Below are positions 1 to 5,098 of a stretch of DNA of 8,970 bases, in pieces (position 1 is the stretch's first letter; each line of letters opens with the position of its first letter). The DNA is from Oscillospiraceae bacterium (lineage in GTDB: Bacteria > Bacillota > Clostridia > Oscillospirales > Ruminococcaceae). Position numbers and translations under genes: made by a program. The DNA lies in contig JARBTU010000055.1 of assembly GCA_029240015.1 (NCBI GenBank), forward strand, positions 1-8,970, read 5' to 3'. Below the pieces are notes generated by a model that searched no databases, was not told where the DNA came from, and worked only from the letters and a program-made list of their open reading frames with translations.

Positions 1-870
1 AAGGGTCTTGGGAAAAAAACTTTTTCCGCCCTTTTTTCCAAGATGATTTTATGCCGCGGAGAGGACAAGCCTTGCGGAAACTGTGCAAGCTGTAAAAAAA
101 TAGACAGCCTTTCTCATCCTGACATAAAAGTGATTCAAGGAAACGGCAACAAAAACAGCCTTCATATCGACGAAATCCGCGTGATAAAATCAGATGCTTA
201 TATCAAACCCAACGAAAGTGAATATAAGATTTATTTAATATTTGATGCACAGGATATGACCATCGGTGCGGCGAACGCTTTGTTGAAGCTGCTGGAAGAA
301 CCGCCAAAGCATGCCGTTTTTATCTTGACCTGTGACAACAAACGCGCCTTGCCGGAAACGATTGTTTCCCGTTGTGTGGATATTCCTCTTTCTCCCGTAA
401 CAGACAGTGAATGCGAACAGGCACTCCGTTCTTTATCCGACTGTTCGGATGAGAACAAGATTGGGTCAACTGCCGCTTTCTGTATGGGCAACATCGGCGT
501 CGGACTTGATCTTTTGCAAAACGGAATCTCCGAATCGGCTGAGATCTCCATAAATCTGGTCAAGGCCATCGCATCCCCAAACGAATACGATGTTCTTTTG
601 GAGCTTGCCCGCTGTGAGTCCGACAAGAAGAAAATGAAGACCGTTTTTTCCGGGGCTGTCAGCTTTTTAAGAAAAGCGCTGATTTTAAAATCAAACAACG
701 AACTTGCGGAAAATGACGACATTATTTTTGCATGCTGCAACCATTTAACACTCAAACAGATTTTGGGTACCATCGACGTATTCTTGGAAGCACAACAAAC
801 AGTTGACAAAAACGTGAATCTGACCTTATTATTAACATGGGTCAGCGTTAAAATAAAAATGATTGCTTGA
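1..870 (+). CDS. holB: DNA polymerase III delta' subunit (clamp loader), 5'-truncated by the window edge
   Basis: Clamp-loader subunit that, with the tau/gamma and delta subunits, opens and loads the beta sliding clamp during replication. The reading frame is open from base 1, so the gene starts upstream; 289 residues are visible and about 20-40 are probably missing, judging by the usual length near 330. Visible residues 2-7 (GLGKKT) are the end of the Walker A loop. C18, C25, C28 and C31 form the four-cysteine zinc module (CGNCASC). NALLKLLEEPP at 92-102 and IVSRC at 121-125 are hallmark clamp-loader motifs, the latter containing the SRC motif. The expected Walker B position reads YLIFDAQD, which is degenerate, as is common in delta'. 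The C-terminal part is helical and less conserved. The gene ends 21 nt before ricT, so the two are surely one operon; the same order occurs in Bacillus subtilis. The ATG at 43 lies inside the P-loop region and is not the real start. Confidence 0.95.
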   Translation, partial: KGLGKKTFSALFSKMILCRGEDKPCGNCASCKKIDSLSHPDIKVIQGNGNKNSLHIDEIRVIKSDAYIKPNESEYKIYLIFDAQDMTIGAANALLKLLEEPPKHAVFILTCDNKRALPETIVSRCVDIPLSPVTDSECEQALRSLSDCSDENKIGSTAAFCMGNIGVGLDLLQNGISESAEISINLVKAIASPNEYDVLLELARCESDKKKMKTVFSGAVSFLRKALILKSNNELAENDDIIFACCNHLTLKQILGTIDVFLEAQQTVDKNVNLTLLLTWVSVKIKMIA

Positions 871-891
871 TTTAAGGCAAAGGAGGATCTG

Positions 892-1758
892 ATGGCTGAA
901 GTTATTGGAGTAAGATTTAAAAACGTGGGGAAGGTTTATTTCTTTGACCCTGCTGGAATAAAAGCCGAAAGCGGACAACATGTGATTGTCGAGACTGCTC
1001 GCGGAGTGGAATGCGGCGAAGTTGCGCTTCCCAACAAAATTGTGGACGAAAAGGACATTGTGGCTCCGTTGAAGCCGATTATCCGTATCGCCACCTCCGA
1101 GGACATGGAAACTGTCCGACAGAATGAGAAAAAAGAAGACGAAGCTTTTGAAATTTGTCTTTCTAAAATACAAAAACACAATTTAGACATGAAGCTCGTC
1201 GATGTGGAATATACTTTTGACAACAACAAAATCCTGTTCTACTTCACCGCTGACGGCAGGGTAGATTTCCGTGAGCTGGTTAAAGATTTGGCAGGTGTGT
1301 TCAGAACCCGTATTGAGCTTCGACAAATCGGCGTGCGTGATGAATCCAAGATGCTGGGCGGACTTGGTGTGTGCGGTCGTCCATTATGCTGTTCCACCTT
1401 CTTGGGCGAATTTCAGCCTGTATCTATTAAAATGGCGAAAGAGCAAAGTCTATCGCTCAATCCAACCAAAATTTCAGGAACATGCGGCAGACTGATGTGC
1501 TGTTTAAAATACGAGCAGGATGTTTATGAAGAACTGCTAAAAATTACGCCGAAGACAGGCGCTTATGTTAAAACCCCTGACGGCAAAGGAACCGTTGTGG
1601 ACGTGAACCTTCTAACCGGTGTTTTAAAAGTGCGGCTTGATGCCAATCCTGATGCGGCGCCGAGAGTGTTCCAAAAAGAGGAGATTACTCTTCTCAAAGA
1701 TGCTGTCATAAGACTGGACAAAGACGAAATCAAAGCCTTATCCGGACTGGAAGAATAA
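892..1758 (+). CDS. ricT: PSP1-domain protein RicT (YaaT), Fe-S regulator of RNA processing
   Basis: 288 residues, a full-length RicT/YaaT-family protein. In B. subtilis RicT acts with RicA and RicF in a complex that carries [4Fe-4S] clusters and promotes RNase Y-dependent mRNA maturation; it also affects sporulation and competence. The PSP1 core (about residues 60-150, including VDFRELVKDLAGVFRTRIEL) is followed by the cysteine signature: C161, C166 and C167 in GVCGRPLCC, then C198, C203 and C204 in GTCGRLMCC. The C-terminal part (about 220-270) looks like a small beta domain (GAYVKTPDGKGTVVDV). The ATG start is set by AGGAGG at 881-886, 5 nt upstream. It follows holB by 21 nt, as in other Bacillota. 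Here the next gene is a ferredoxin rather than yabA. Partners RicA and RicF are not in this window, so their presence is not shown. Confidence 0.95.
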   Translation: MAEVIGVRFKNVGKVYFFDPAGIKAESGQHVIVETARGVECGEVALPNKIVDEKDIVAPLKPIIRIATSEDMETVRQNEKKEDEAFEICLSKIQKHNLDMKLVDVEYTFDNNKILFYFTADGRVDFRELVKDLAGVFRTRIELRQIGVRDESKMLGGLGVCGRPLCCSTFLGEFQPVSIKMAKEQSLSLNPTKISGTCGRLMCCLKYEQDVYEELLKITPKTGAYVKTPDGKGTVVDVNLLTGVLKVRLDANPDAAPRVFQKEEITLLKDAVIRLDKDEIKALSGLEE

Positions 1759-1771
1759 TTTGCATTTTTAC

Positions 1772-1799
1772 TTGATTTTTTTCATACATATGTTAAAAT
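1772..1799 (+). promoter_or_regulatory. Sigma-A promoter with extended -10 for the ferredoxin gene
   Basis: The -35 is TTGATT (1772-1777) and the -10 is TAAAAT (1794-1799), with a 16-bp spacer. A TG dinucleotide at 1791-1792 gives an extended -10. The predicted start is near 1806, about 60 nt before the ferredoxin ATG. This lets the ferredoxin be expressed apart from holB-ricT. No terminator is visible between ricT and this promoter, so read-through from upstream is also possible. Confidence 0.6.
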
Positions 1800-1824
1800 A
1801 ATATGTAGTAATCTGTTACATATT
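1800..1824. promoter_or_regulatory. Dyad over the predicted ferredoxin transcription start (possible operator or 5' stem)
   Basis: AATATGTA (1800-1807) and TACATATT (1817-1824) are perfect inverted repeats separated by 9 nt. The dyad starts right after the -10 box and covers the predicted start site. A second small palindrome, ACATATGT (1786-1793), sits just upstream and touches the extended -10. The layout suits a repressor or redox-regulator site, but the region is A/T-rich and chance is possible. No known regulator consensus is recognised. Confidence 0.35.
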
Positions 1825-1868
1825 GTATCAGAAGAAAGAAAAATGGTTTCTAAGGAGGTGTATCCCCT

Positions 1869-2039
1869 ATGGCATATAAAATTACTGACGATTGCATCAG
1901 TTGTGGTGCTTGCGAGCCTGAATGTCCTGTATCGGCTATTTCGGCTGCAGATGACAAATACGTAATCGACGCTGACACATGTATTGACTGTGGCGCTTGT
2001 TCCGGTGTTTGTCCTGTTTCTGCCCCTGTTGCAGAATAA
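1869..2039 (+). CDS. 2[4Fe-4S] ferredoxin, clostridial type
   Basis: 56 residues, the usual size of small clostridial ferredoxins. It carries low-potential electrons between cytoplasmic redox enzymes such as pyruvate:ferredoxin oxidoreductase and hydrogenase; its specific partner here is unknown. Two CxxCxxCxxxCP cluster motifs are intact: CISCGACEPECP (residues 9-20) and CIDCGACSGVCP (38-49). Each set supplies three ligands to one cluster and its last cysteine to the other. The start is fixed by a near-perfect Shine-Dalgarno, TAAGGAGGTG at 1851-1860, 8 nt before the ATG, suggesting high expression. It has its own promoter and ends in a strong terminator. The position after ricT, itself an Fe-S protein family, is suggestive but does not prove a functional link. 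Confidence 0.95.
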   Translation: MAYKITDDCISCGACEPECPVSAISAADDKYVIDADTCIDCGACSGVCPVSAPVAE

Positions 2040-2056
2040 TTTAAAACTTTACATAT

Positions 2057-2088
2057 AAAAAAGCGGTGGATTTCTCCACCGCTTTTTT
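2057..2088. terminator. Bidirectional rho-independent terminator between convergent genes
   Basis: The GC-rich stem GCGGTGGA (2063-2070) / TCCACCGC (2075-2082) has a TTTC loop. Six A (2057-2062) flank the left arm and six T (2083-2088) the right arm, so each strand reads a hairpin followed by a U-tract. It lies 17 nt after the ferredoxin stop and directly after the stop of the minus-strand gene at 2090, so it serves both transcripts. Confidence 0.93.
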
Positions 2089-2089
2089 A

Positions 2090-3016
2090 TTATTCTTCGT
2101 TTTGTTCCGATTGTTGTAAACTTTCTTGTTCTATCCTGTTTTGTTCAACCATCTGCTGCGCTGTTATTAAATCCTTCCTTCTGGAAAGGTTGACCCTTGT
2201 AATGGCAACGATAAATGTAACAATACCGAGAATAAACACGATCGGCACAATGATAATTACAATCCATATTCCATATTTAAGCGGATAGTCCGTCACATCT
2301 AATATTTTGGATGTCATTTCATATCCACCTTTGTCTTTAAAAAACTCCGCCTTATAAGTACTATACCCTTTCTCACCTTGCTTGAGAAGCCGATAAGAAA
2401 AATATCCTTTTTCATTGTTGCCCGAAATAGTCGTCTTTTCGGTCAATCTTCTTGAAGCCAGTCCGCTGAAGTTTTGATCATAATTTCTAATTAGTTTATC
2501 ATTGATATCATAAAGGTTCAAATTTTCTTGACTTTTTTCGGTTTTTACGATATTTCCTTCACTGTCATACTGGATTTTTAAATACTCATATTTATTGCTT
2601 TGTCTGTTTTCTTCCAATCCATAAACAACAAAGTTGCCGTAATCAAGAACATCTACATCATAAAATTCCGCATTGTATCCTTCGTGATGATAAGGAACGA
2701 TTTTGGTCATCCGGCCTTTTGTATCATAGAATTTTATAAATCCACAAATATCATCTTTGTTTTGTGGCAGGTTCACGTTGTAATCTAAGTTTTGATTTTC
2801 ATCATTAATCCCGTCTTTAATATAGCGGCCTACTACGACCATCTGATCCCCGCCGCTAAGCGAAGTCATCGAAAACGCCTGCAGATTGACGCCAAAGACA
2901 TCACTTTTGTGCGGTGACGTCGTGTTTTTATAAGAGGCATATAGAACTATGACAACAATTACCAAGACTGCATAAATAACCAGCTTAGTTAAAGTCATCT
3001 TTTTCTTTTTTTCCAT
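2090..3016 (-). CDS. Unrecognised two-transmembrane protein with repeat-containing extracytoplasmic domain
   Basis: 308 residues; I do not recognise a named family. A basic N-terminus (MEKKKK) precedes a transmembrane helix at about 12-27 with no lipobox or evident signal-peptidase site, so it is probably an anchor. Residues 30-248 are polar and beta-rich and should lie outside. A second helix at about 249-273 is followed by positive charges (NLSRRK) and a Gln/Glu-rich tail (276-308), probably cytoplasmic and helical. Two stretches resemble beta-propeller blades: 48-106 ending FYDTKGRMTKI, and 118-161 with DYGNFVVYGLEE ending QYDSEGNIVKT. They follow the pattern 'G-x-hydrophobic-V-x-G ... YD-x-x-G-x-hydrophobic-x-K'. 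A Shine-Dalgarno-like GGAAGG lies 3-4 nt before the ATG, which is close. The deaminase gene is 63 nt upstream on the same strand, so the two are probably co-transcribed. Binding or sensing outside the membrane is possible; no catalytic motif is seen. Confidence 0.85.
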   Translation of the reverse strand: MEKKKKMTLTKLVIYAVLVIVVIVLYASYKNTTSPHKSDVFGVNLQAFSMTSLSGGDQMVVVGRYIKDGINDENQNLDYNVNLPQNKDDICGFIKFYDTKGRMTKIVPYHHEGYNAEFYDVDVLDYGNFVVYGLEENRQSNKYEYLKIQYDSEGNIVKTEKSQENLNLYDINDKLIRNYDQNFSGLASRRLTEKTTISGNNEKGYFSYRLLKQGEKGYSTYKAEFFKDKGGYEMTSKILDVTDYPLKYGIWIVIIIVPIVFILGIVTFIVAITRVNLSRRKDLITAQQMVEQNRIEQESLQQSEQNEE

Positions 3017-3041
3017 TAACCTTCCTGCCTTTCCGATTTAT

Positions 3042-3064
3042 CCTTTGCGGCAAAGCCGAAAAGG
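3042..3064. other. Intergenic stem-loop between the two minus-strand genes
   Basis: Arms 3042-3051 and 3055-3064 pair over 10 positions with one mismatch (3047/3059) around an AAA loop. No T-tract follows on either strand, so it is not a standard terminator. It lies in the 63-nt gap between the deaminase and the membrane-protein gene and could affect mRNA processing or stability. Confidence 0.4.
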
Positions 3065-3079
3065 TCAACACAAACAATG

Positions 3080-3568
3080 TTAATAACCTCTTGCTCCTTC
3101 AAGGCTGTCGTCATCCTCCAGCCATGTCGAAACCGTTATGGTGGTAAAATCAGTCGGTGAGTTCCTTATGATTACCGTACTGATACCTGCGTTGATAATC
3201 ATTCTTTTGCACATTGCACAGGCATTTGCGTTCGGCACAAGCTCCCCTGTGGATACTTCTTTGCCCACCAAGTAAAGGGTTGCCCCGATCATATCGTTTC
3301 TGGCGGCGGCAATAATAGCGTTTGCTTCCGCATGAACGCTTCTGCAAAGCTCATATCGTTCCCCCCGAGGGACTTGTAATTTTTCGCGGGTGCAATATCC
3401 CAAATCGGAGCAGTTTGCTCTGCCGCGCGGAGCGCCAACATATCCGGTAGAGATGATTTGATCGTTTTTAACGATGATTGCTCCAAAGTTACGCCTTAAA
3501 CATGTGCCGCGTTCCAGAACGGTTTGAGCAATATCCAAATAATAATTTATTTTATCACGTCTGTTCAT
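3080..3568 (-). CDS. dCMP deaminase-family zinc enzyme (ComEB-like)
   Basis: 162 residues, a usual length for the family. Family members deaminate dCMP to dUMP, feeding dTMP synthesis; close relatives act on other cytidine-type substrates, so the exact substrate is inferred. The zinc site is visible: H79 and the catalytic E81 in HAE, and C117 and C120 in ACAMC. The region around CTREKLQVPRGERYELCRSVHAE is split here into YCTREKLQVP (59-68) and ELCRSVHAEANAII (73-86), both typical of dCMP deaminases. The usual PCxxC motif reads ACAMC, with Ala in place of Pro. The ATG at 3568 has GGAGG at 3576-3580, 7 nt upstream. A TTG at 3589 would start upstream of that site and is rejected. It is the first gene of a minus-strand operon with a clear promoter, followed by the two-TM protein. 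Confidence 0.92.
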   Translation of the reverse strand: MNRRDKINYYLDIAQTVLERGTCLRRNFGAIIVKNDQIISTGYVGAPRGRANCSDLGYCTREKLQVPRGERYELCRSVHAEANAIIAAARNDMIGATLYLVGKEVSTGELVPNANACAMCKRMIINAGISTVIIRNSPTDFTTITVSTWLEDDDSLEGARGY

Positions 3569-3625
3569 AAATTGGCCTCCGTTTTTCAATATTTTTCTGC
3601 CTGTTTTTCAGATATATATTAGAAG

Positions 3626-3654
3626 ATTATAATACATCTCGTCCCTATTTGCAA
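3626..3654 (-). promoter_or_regulatory. Sigma-A promoter for the deaminase operon
   Basis: On the minus strand the -35 is TTGCAA (3654-3649) and the -10 is a perfect TATAAT (3631-3626), with a 17-bp spacer. The start should fall near 3619, about 50 nt before the deaminase ATG. Its -35 is 10 bp from the -35 of the divergent rsmA promoter, so both polymerases bind side by side. Confidence 0.75.
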
Positions 3655-3664
3655 TAGCCTATAT

Positions 3665-3693
3665 TTGCCGTTCCTGCAAAAGTATGCTACAAT
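3665..3693 (+). promoter_or_regulatory. Sigma-A promoter with extended -10 for rsmA
   Basis: The -35 is TTGCCG (3665-3670) and the -10 is TACAAT (3688-3693), with a 17-bp spacer; TG at 3685-3686 gives an extended -10. The predicted start near 3700 leaves a leader of about 26 nt containing the ribosome binding site of rsmA. It is back to back with the deaminase promoter. Confidence 0.7.
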
Positions 3694-3725
3694 AAATTAC
3701 ACCATTTAGGAGAGGGAAAAGCAAT

Positions 3726-4610
3726 ATGAAAACTATGGGTGAACAAAAGCTATCGAATATCAAAACCATTAAAGAAATTCTGGAGCGTCATGGATTTACT
3801 TTTTCAAAATCGCTGGGGCAAAACTTTTTGGTCAATCCCGGTGTCTGCCCCAAAATTGCAGAGATGGGCAACGCCCAAAAGGGGTTTGGCATCATTGAAA
3901 TCGGAACAGGAATCGGTGTGTTGACCTGTGAGCTTGCAAAGCGTGCAGAAAAGGTCGTTGCCATCGAAATCGACCAAAGGCTGATGCCTGTTTTGGAAGA
4001 AACACTCTCTGACTTTGACAACATCAAAGTTATCAACAATGACGTTTTAAAGGTTGATCTCCATCAGCTGATTCAAGACGAGTTTAAGGGTCTTGACGTT
4101 GCTGTCTGCGCAAATCTTCCTTATTATATTACCTCTCCCATCGTGATGTCTTTATTAGAATCCAGACTTCCCATAAAATCCATTACCGTGATGGTGCAAA
4201 AGGAAGCGGCACAAAGGCTGTGCGCACTGCCCGCAAGTCGGGATGTGGGAGCAGTAAGCATTGCAGTCAGATATTTTTGTGACCCCAAAATCCTGTTCAA
4301 CGTTTCCCGCGGAAGTTTTATGCCCGCTCCGAATGTGGATTCTGCGGTTATTCGCCTCGATGTGAGGGAACAAACTCCACAGAACGTTTTGGACGAGCAC
4401 TTCTTTTTTAATATGGTACGTGCCTCTTTCTCTCAAAGACGAAAGACCATTGTGAACTCAATATCCAGTGTGATGAAGTTGCCAAAGTCAGACATTATAA
4501 ACTGTCTTGAACAGCTTTCAATCTCCCCGACTGTAAGAGCGGAACAACTGACACTTGACGAATTTATAGAACTTTCCAATCTGCTTTTTACCAATAAACA
4601 AGCTCGCTGA
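3726..4610 (+). CDS. rsmA: 16S rRNA (adenine1518-N6/adenine1519-N6)-dimethyltransferase
   Basis: RsmA (KsgA) dimethylates two adjacent adenines in helix 45 of 16S rRNA using S-adenosylmethionine, a late checkpoint in 30S assembly; loss gives kasugamycin resistance in bacteria where it was tested. The 294 residues match the family length. Motifs in order: SKSLGQNFL (27-35), the SAM-binding EIGTGIG (58-64), the acidic E81/D83 in AIEID, the catalytic NLPYY (130-134), and PAPNVDSAV (200-208). The C-terminal part is the helical rRNA-contacting domain. A purine-rich AGGAGAGGG at 3708-3716 is 9-13 nt before the ATG; a second in-frame ATG at 3735 cannot be excluded. Single-gene promoter upstream; no terminator before the tRNA, so transcripts may run on to the terminator at 4848-4889. 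Confidence 0.97.
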   Translation: MKTMGEQKLSNIKTIKEILERHGFTFSKSLGQNFLVNPGVCPKIAEMGNAQKGFGIIEIGTGIGVLTCELAKRAEKVVAIEIDQRLMPVLEETLSDFDNIKVINNDVLKVDLHQLIQDEFKGLDVAVCANLPYYITSPIVMSLLESRLPIKSITVMVQKEAAQRLCALPASRDVGAVSIAVRYFCDPKILFNVSRGSFMPAPNVDSAVIRLDVREQTPQNVLDEHFFFNMVRASFSQRRKTIVNSISSVMKLPKSDIINCLEQLSISPTVRAEQLTLDEFIELSNLLFTNKQAR

Positions 4611-4626
4611 GCCTTAAAAATAAAAG

Positions 4627-4655
4627 TTGACAAGCATATGGTGTTATGCTATACT
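4627..4655 (+). promoter_or_regulatory. Near-consensus sigma-A promoter for tRNA-Arg
   Basis: A perfect -35 TTGACA (4627-4632), a 17-bp spacer and -10 TATACT (4650-4655), with TG at 4647-4648 as an extended -10. This is the strongest promoter in the window, fitting a tRNA gene. A 6-bp inverted repeat, AGCATA (4633-4638) and TATGCT (4645-4650), fills the spacer. The predicted start is near 4661. Confidence 0.85.
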
Positions 4656-4659
4656 ATTA

Positions 4660-4757
4660 AAGCAATGTCAATCGGGTGTGTTTTTATTACCGCTTGCTTA
4701 AAAGATGCAAAATATAAAGTGAGTGACCTGTTCACCGGATTGGCAGCATCGCATCGA
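4660..4757 (+). other. Long 5' leader of the tRNA-Arg transcript
   Basis: About 95 nt separate the predicted start from the mature tRNA 5' end, long for a single tRNA transcript. It holds possible pairings AAGCAA (4660-4665) with TTGCTT (4694-4699), and GTGA (4723-4726) with TCAC (4732-4735). No open reading frame with a ribosome binding site and no second tRNA was found. RNase P would remove the leader. Confidence 0.4.
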
Positions 4758-4834
4758 GCGCCGTTAGCTTAGTTGGATAAAGTATTCGGCTACGAACCGA
4801 AAGACCGGGGGTTCGAGTCCCTCACGGCGTGCCA
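4758..4834 (+). tRNA. tRNA-Arg (anticodon ACG), CCA encoded
   Basis: 77 nt with a full cloverleaf. The acceptor GCGCCGT (4758-4764) pairs with ACGGCGT (4824-4830), with one G-U at the end pair; the discriminator is G4831 and CCA (4832-4834) is encoded. The D stem is GCTT/AAGT around AGTTGGATA. The anticodon stem TTCGG/CCGAA encloses CTACGAA, giving anticodon ACG (4792-4794). The T arm is GGGGG-TTCGAGT-CCCTC. It reads the CGN arginine codons CGU, CGC and CGA if A34 is edited to inosine by TadA, as is usual for tRNA-Arg(ACG). It resembles the well-known bacterial tRNA-Arg(ACG) in D-arm and anticodon arm. Confidence 0.97.
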
Positions 4835-4847
4835 GATAATAAATAAG

Positions 4848-4889
4848 AAGAAGTCGACTATGGTTTTTAGTCGACTTCTTTTCTTTTTT
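4848..4889 (+). terminator. Rho-independent terminator after tRNA-Arg
   Basis: A perfect 13-bp stem (4848-4860 with 4868-4880) around a 7-nt loop is followed by a T-rich tract at 4881-4889. It lies 13 nt after the CCA end and would stop both tRNA and rsmA read-through transcripts, isolating the downstream genes. Confidence 0.92.
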
Positions 4890-4918
4890 ATGTTAAAATG
4901 TAAGTAAATATAAATTTT

Positions 4919-4959
4919 TATAATGATTGGCTGTAAATTTTATGAAGACAGTCAATCAT
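4919..4959 (+). promoter_or_regulatory. -10-like box followed by a 12-bp inverted repeat
   Basis: TATAAT at 4919-4924 is a perfect -10, but the -35 region is poor. ATGATTGGCTGT (4923-4934) and ACAGTCAATCAT (4948-4959) form a 12-bp dyad with one G-T pair and a 13-nt loop, overlapping the would-be start site. This may be an operator or a transcript 5' stem. No T-tract follows, so it is not a terminator. This sits in the 209-nt gap before the glycosyltransferase-like gene. Confidence 0.35.
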
Positions 4960-5029
4960 GTGTCGGTACGTGAAAGGTTGGGTTTAATTAATAGAATGTG
5001 TTGCGAAATAATAGCTATGGCGTGTGGTT

Positions 5030-5057
5030 TTGTCCAGCCTTACAGTAAAGATATTAA
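5030..5057 (+). promoter_or_regulatory. Weak candidate promoter for the glycosyltransferase/CPBP pair
   Basis: TTGTCC (5030-5035), a 16-bp spacer and TATTAA (5052-5057) could form a sigma-A promoter with a start near 5064. That leaves about 35 nt to the TTG start codon at 5099. The match is modest; the upstream TATAAT at 4919 is the alternative. Confidence 0.3.
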
Positions 5058-5079
5058 TATTTAAAGGATGAGATTGCAC

Positions 5080-5097
5080 ATGGAAAGGAGTCTGTAA
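5080..5097 (+). other. Five-codon upstream ORF over the ribosome binding site of the next gene
   Basis: ATG at 5080 opens MERSL and stops at TAA 5095-5097, one nt before the TTG start codon of the next gene. AAAGGA (5063-5068) lies 11 nt upstream as a possible weak ribosome binding site. The ORF spans the Shine-Dalgarno of the following gene (5084-5090), so translation of it could affect initiation there. It may equally be chance. Confidence 0.2.
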
Positions 5098-5098
5098 A

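Noticed and set aside
43..45. ATG at 43 as the holB start
   Set aside because: The frame is open to base 1 and the residues before it (GLGKKT) are the end of the Walker A motif, so the real start is outside the window.
231..809. Long minus-strand ORF within holB
   Set aside because: It is antisense to a gene with clear clamp-loader motifs and its translation shows no recognisable domain; the openness follows from the codon pattern of holB.
1843..1965. 40-codon ORF with a hydrophobic segment overlapping the ferredoxin gene in another frame
   Set aside because: It has no ribosome binding site of its own, and the strong Shine-Dalgarno at 1851-1860 lies inside it and clearly serves the ferredoxin ATG. 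The ferredoxin has both cluster motifs intact.
3569..3589. TTG at 3589 as a longer start for the deaminase
   Set aside because: The Shine-Dalgarno GGAGG at 3576-3580 lies inside that extension and is well placed for the ATG at 3568; the extra seven residues show no family similarity.
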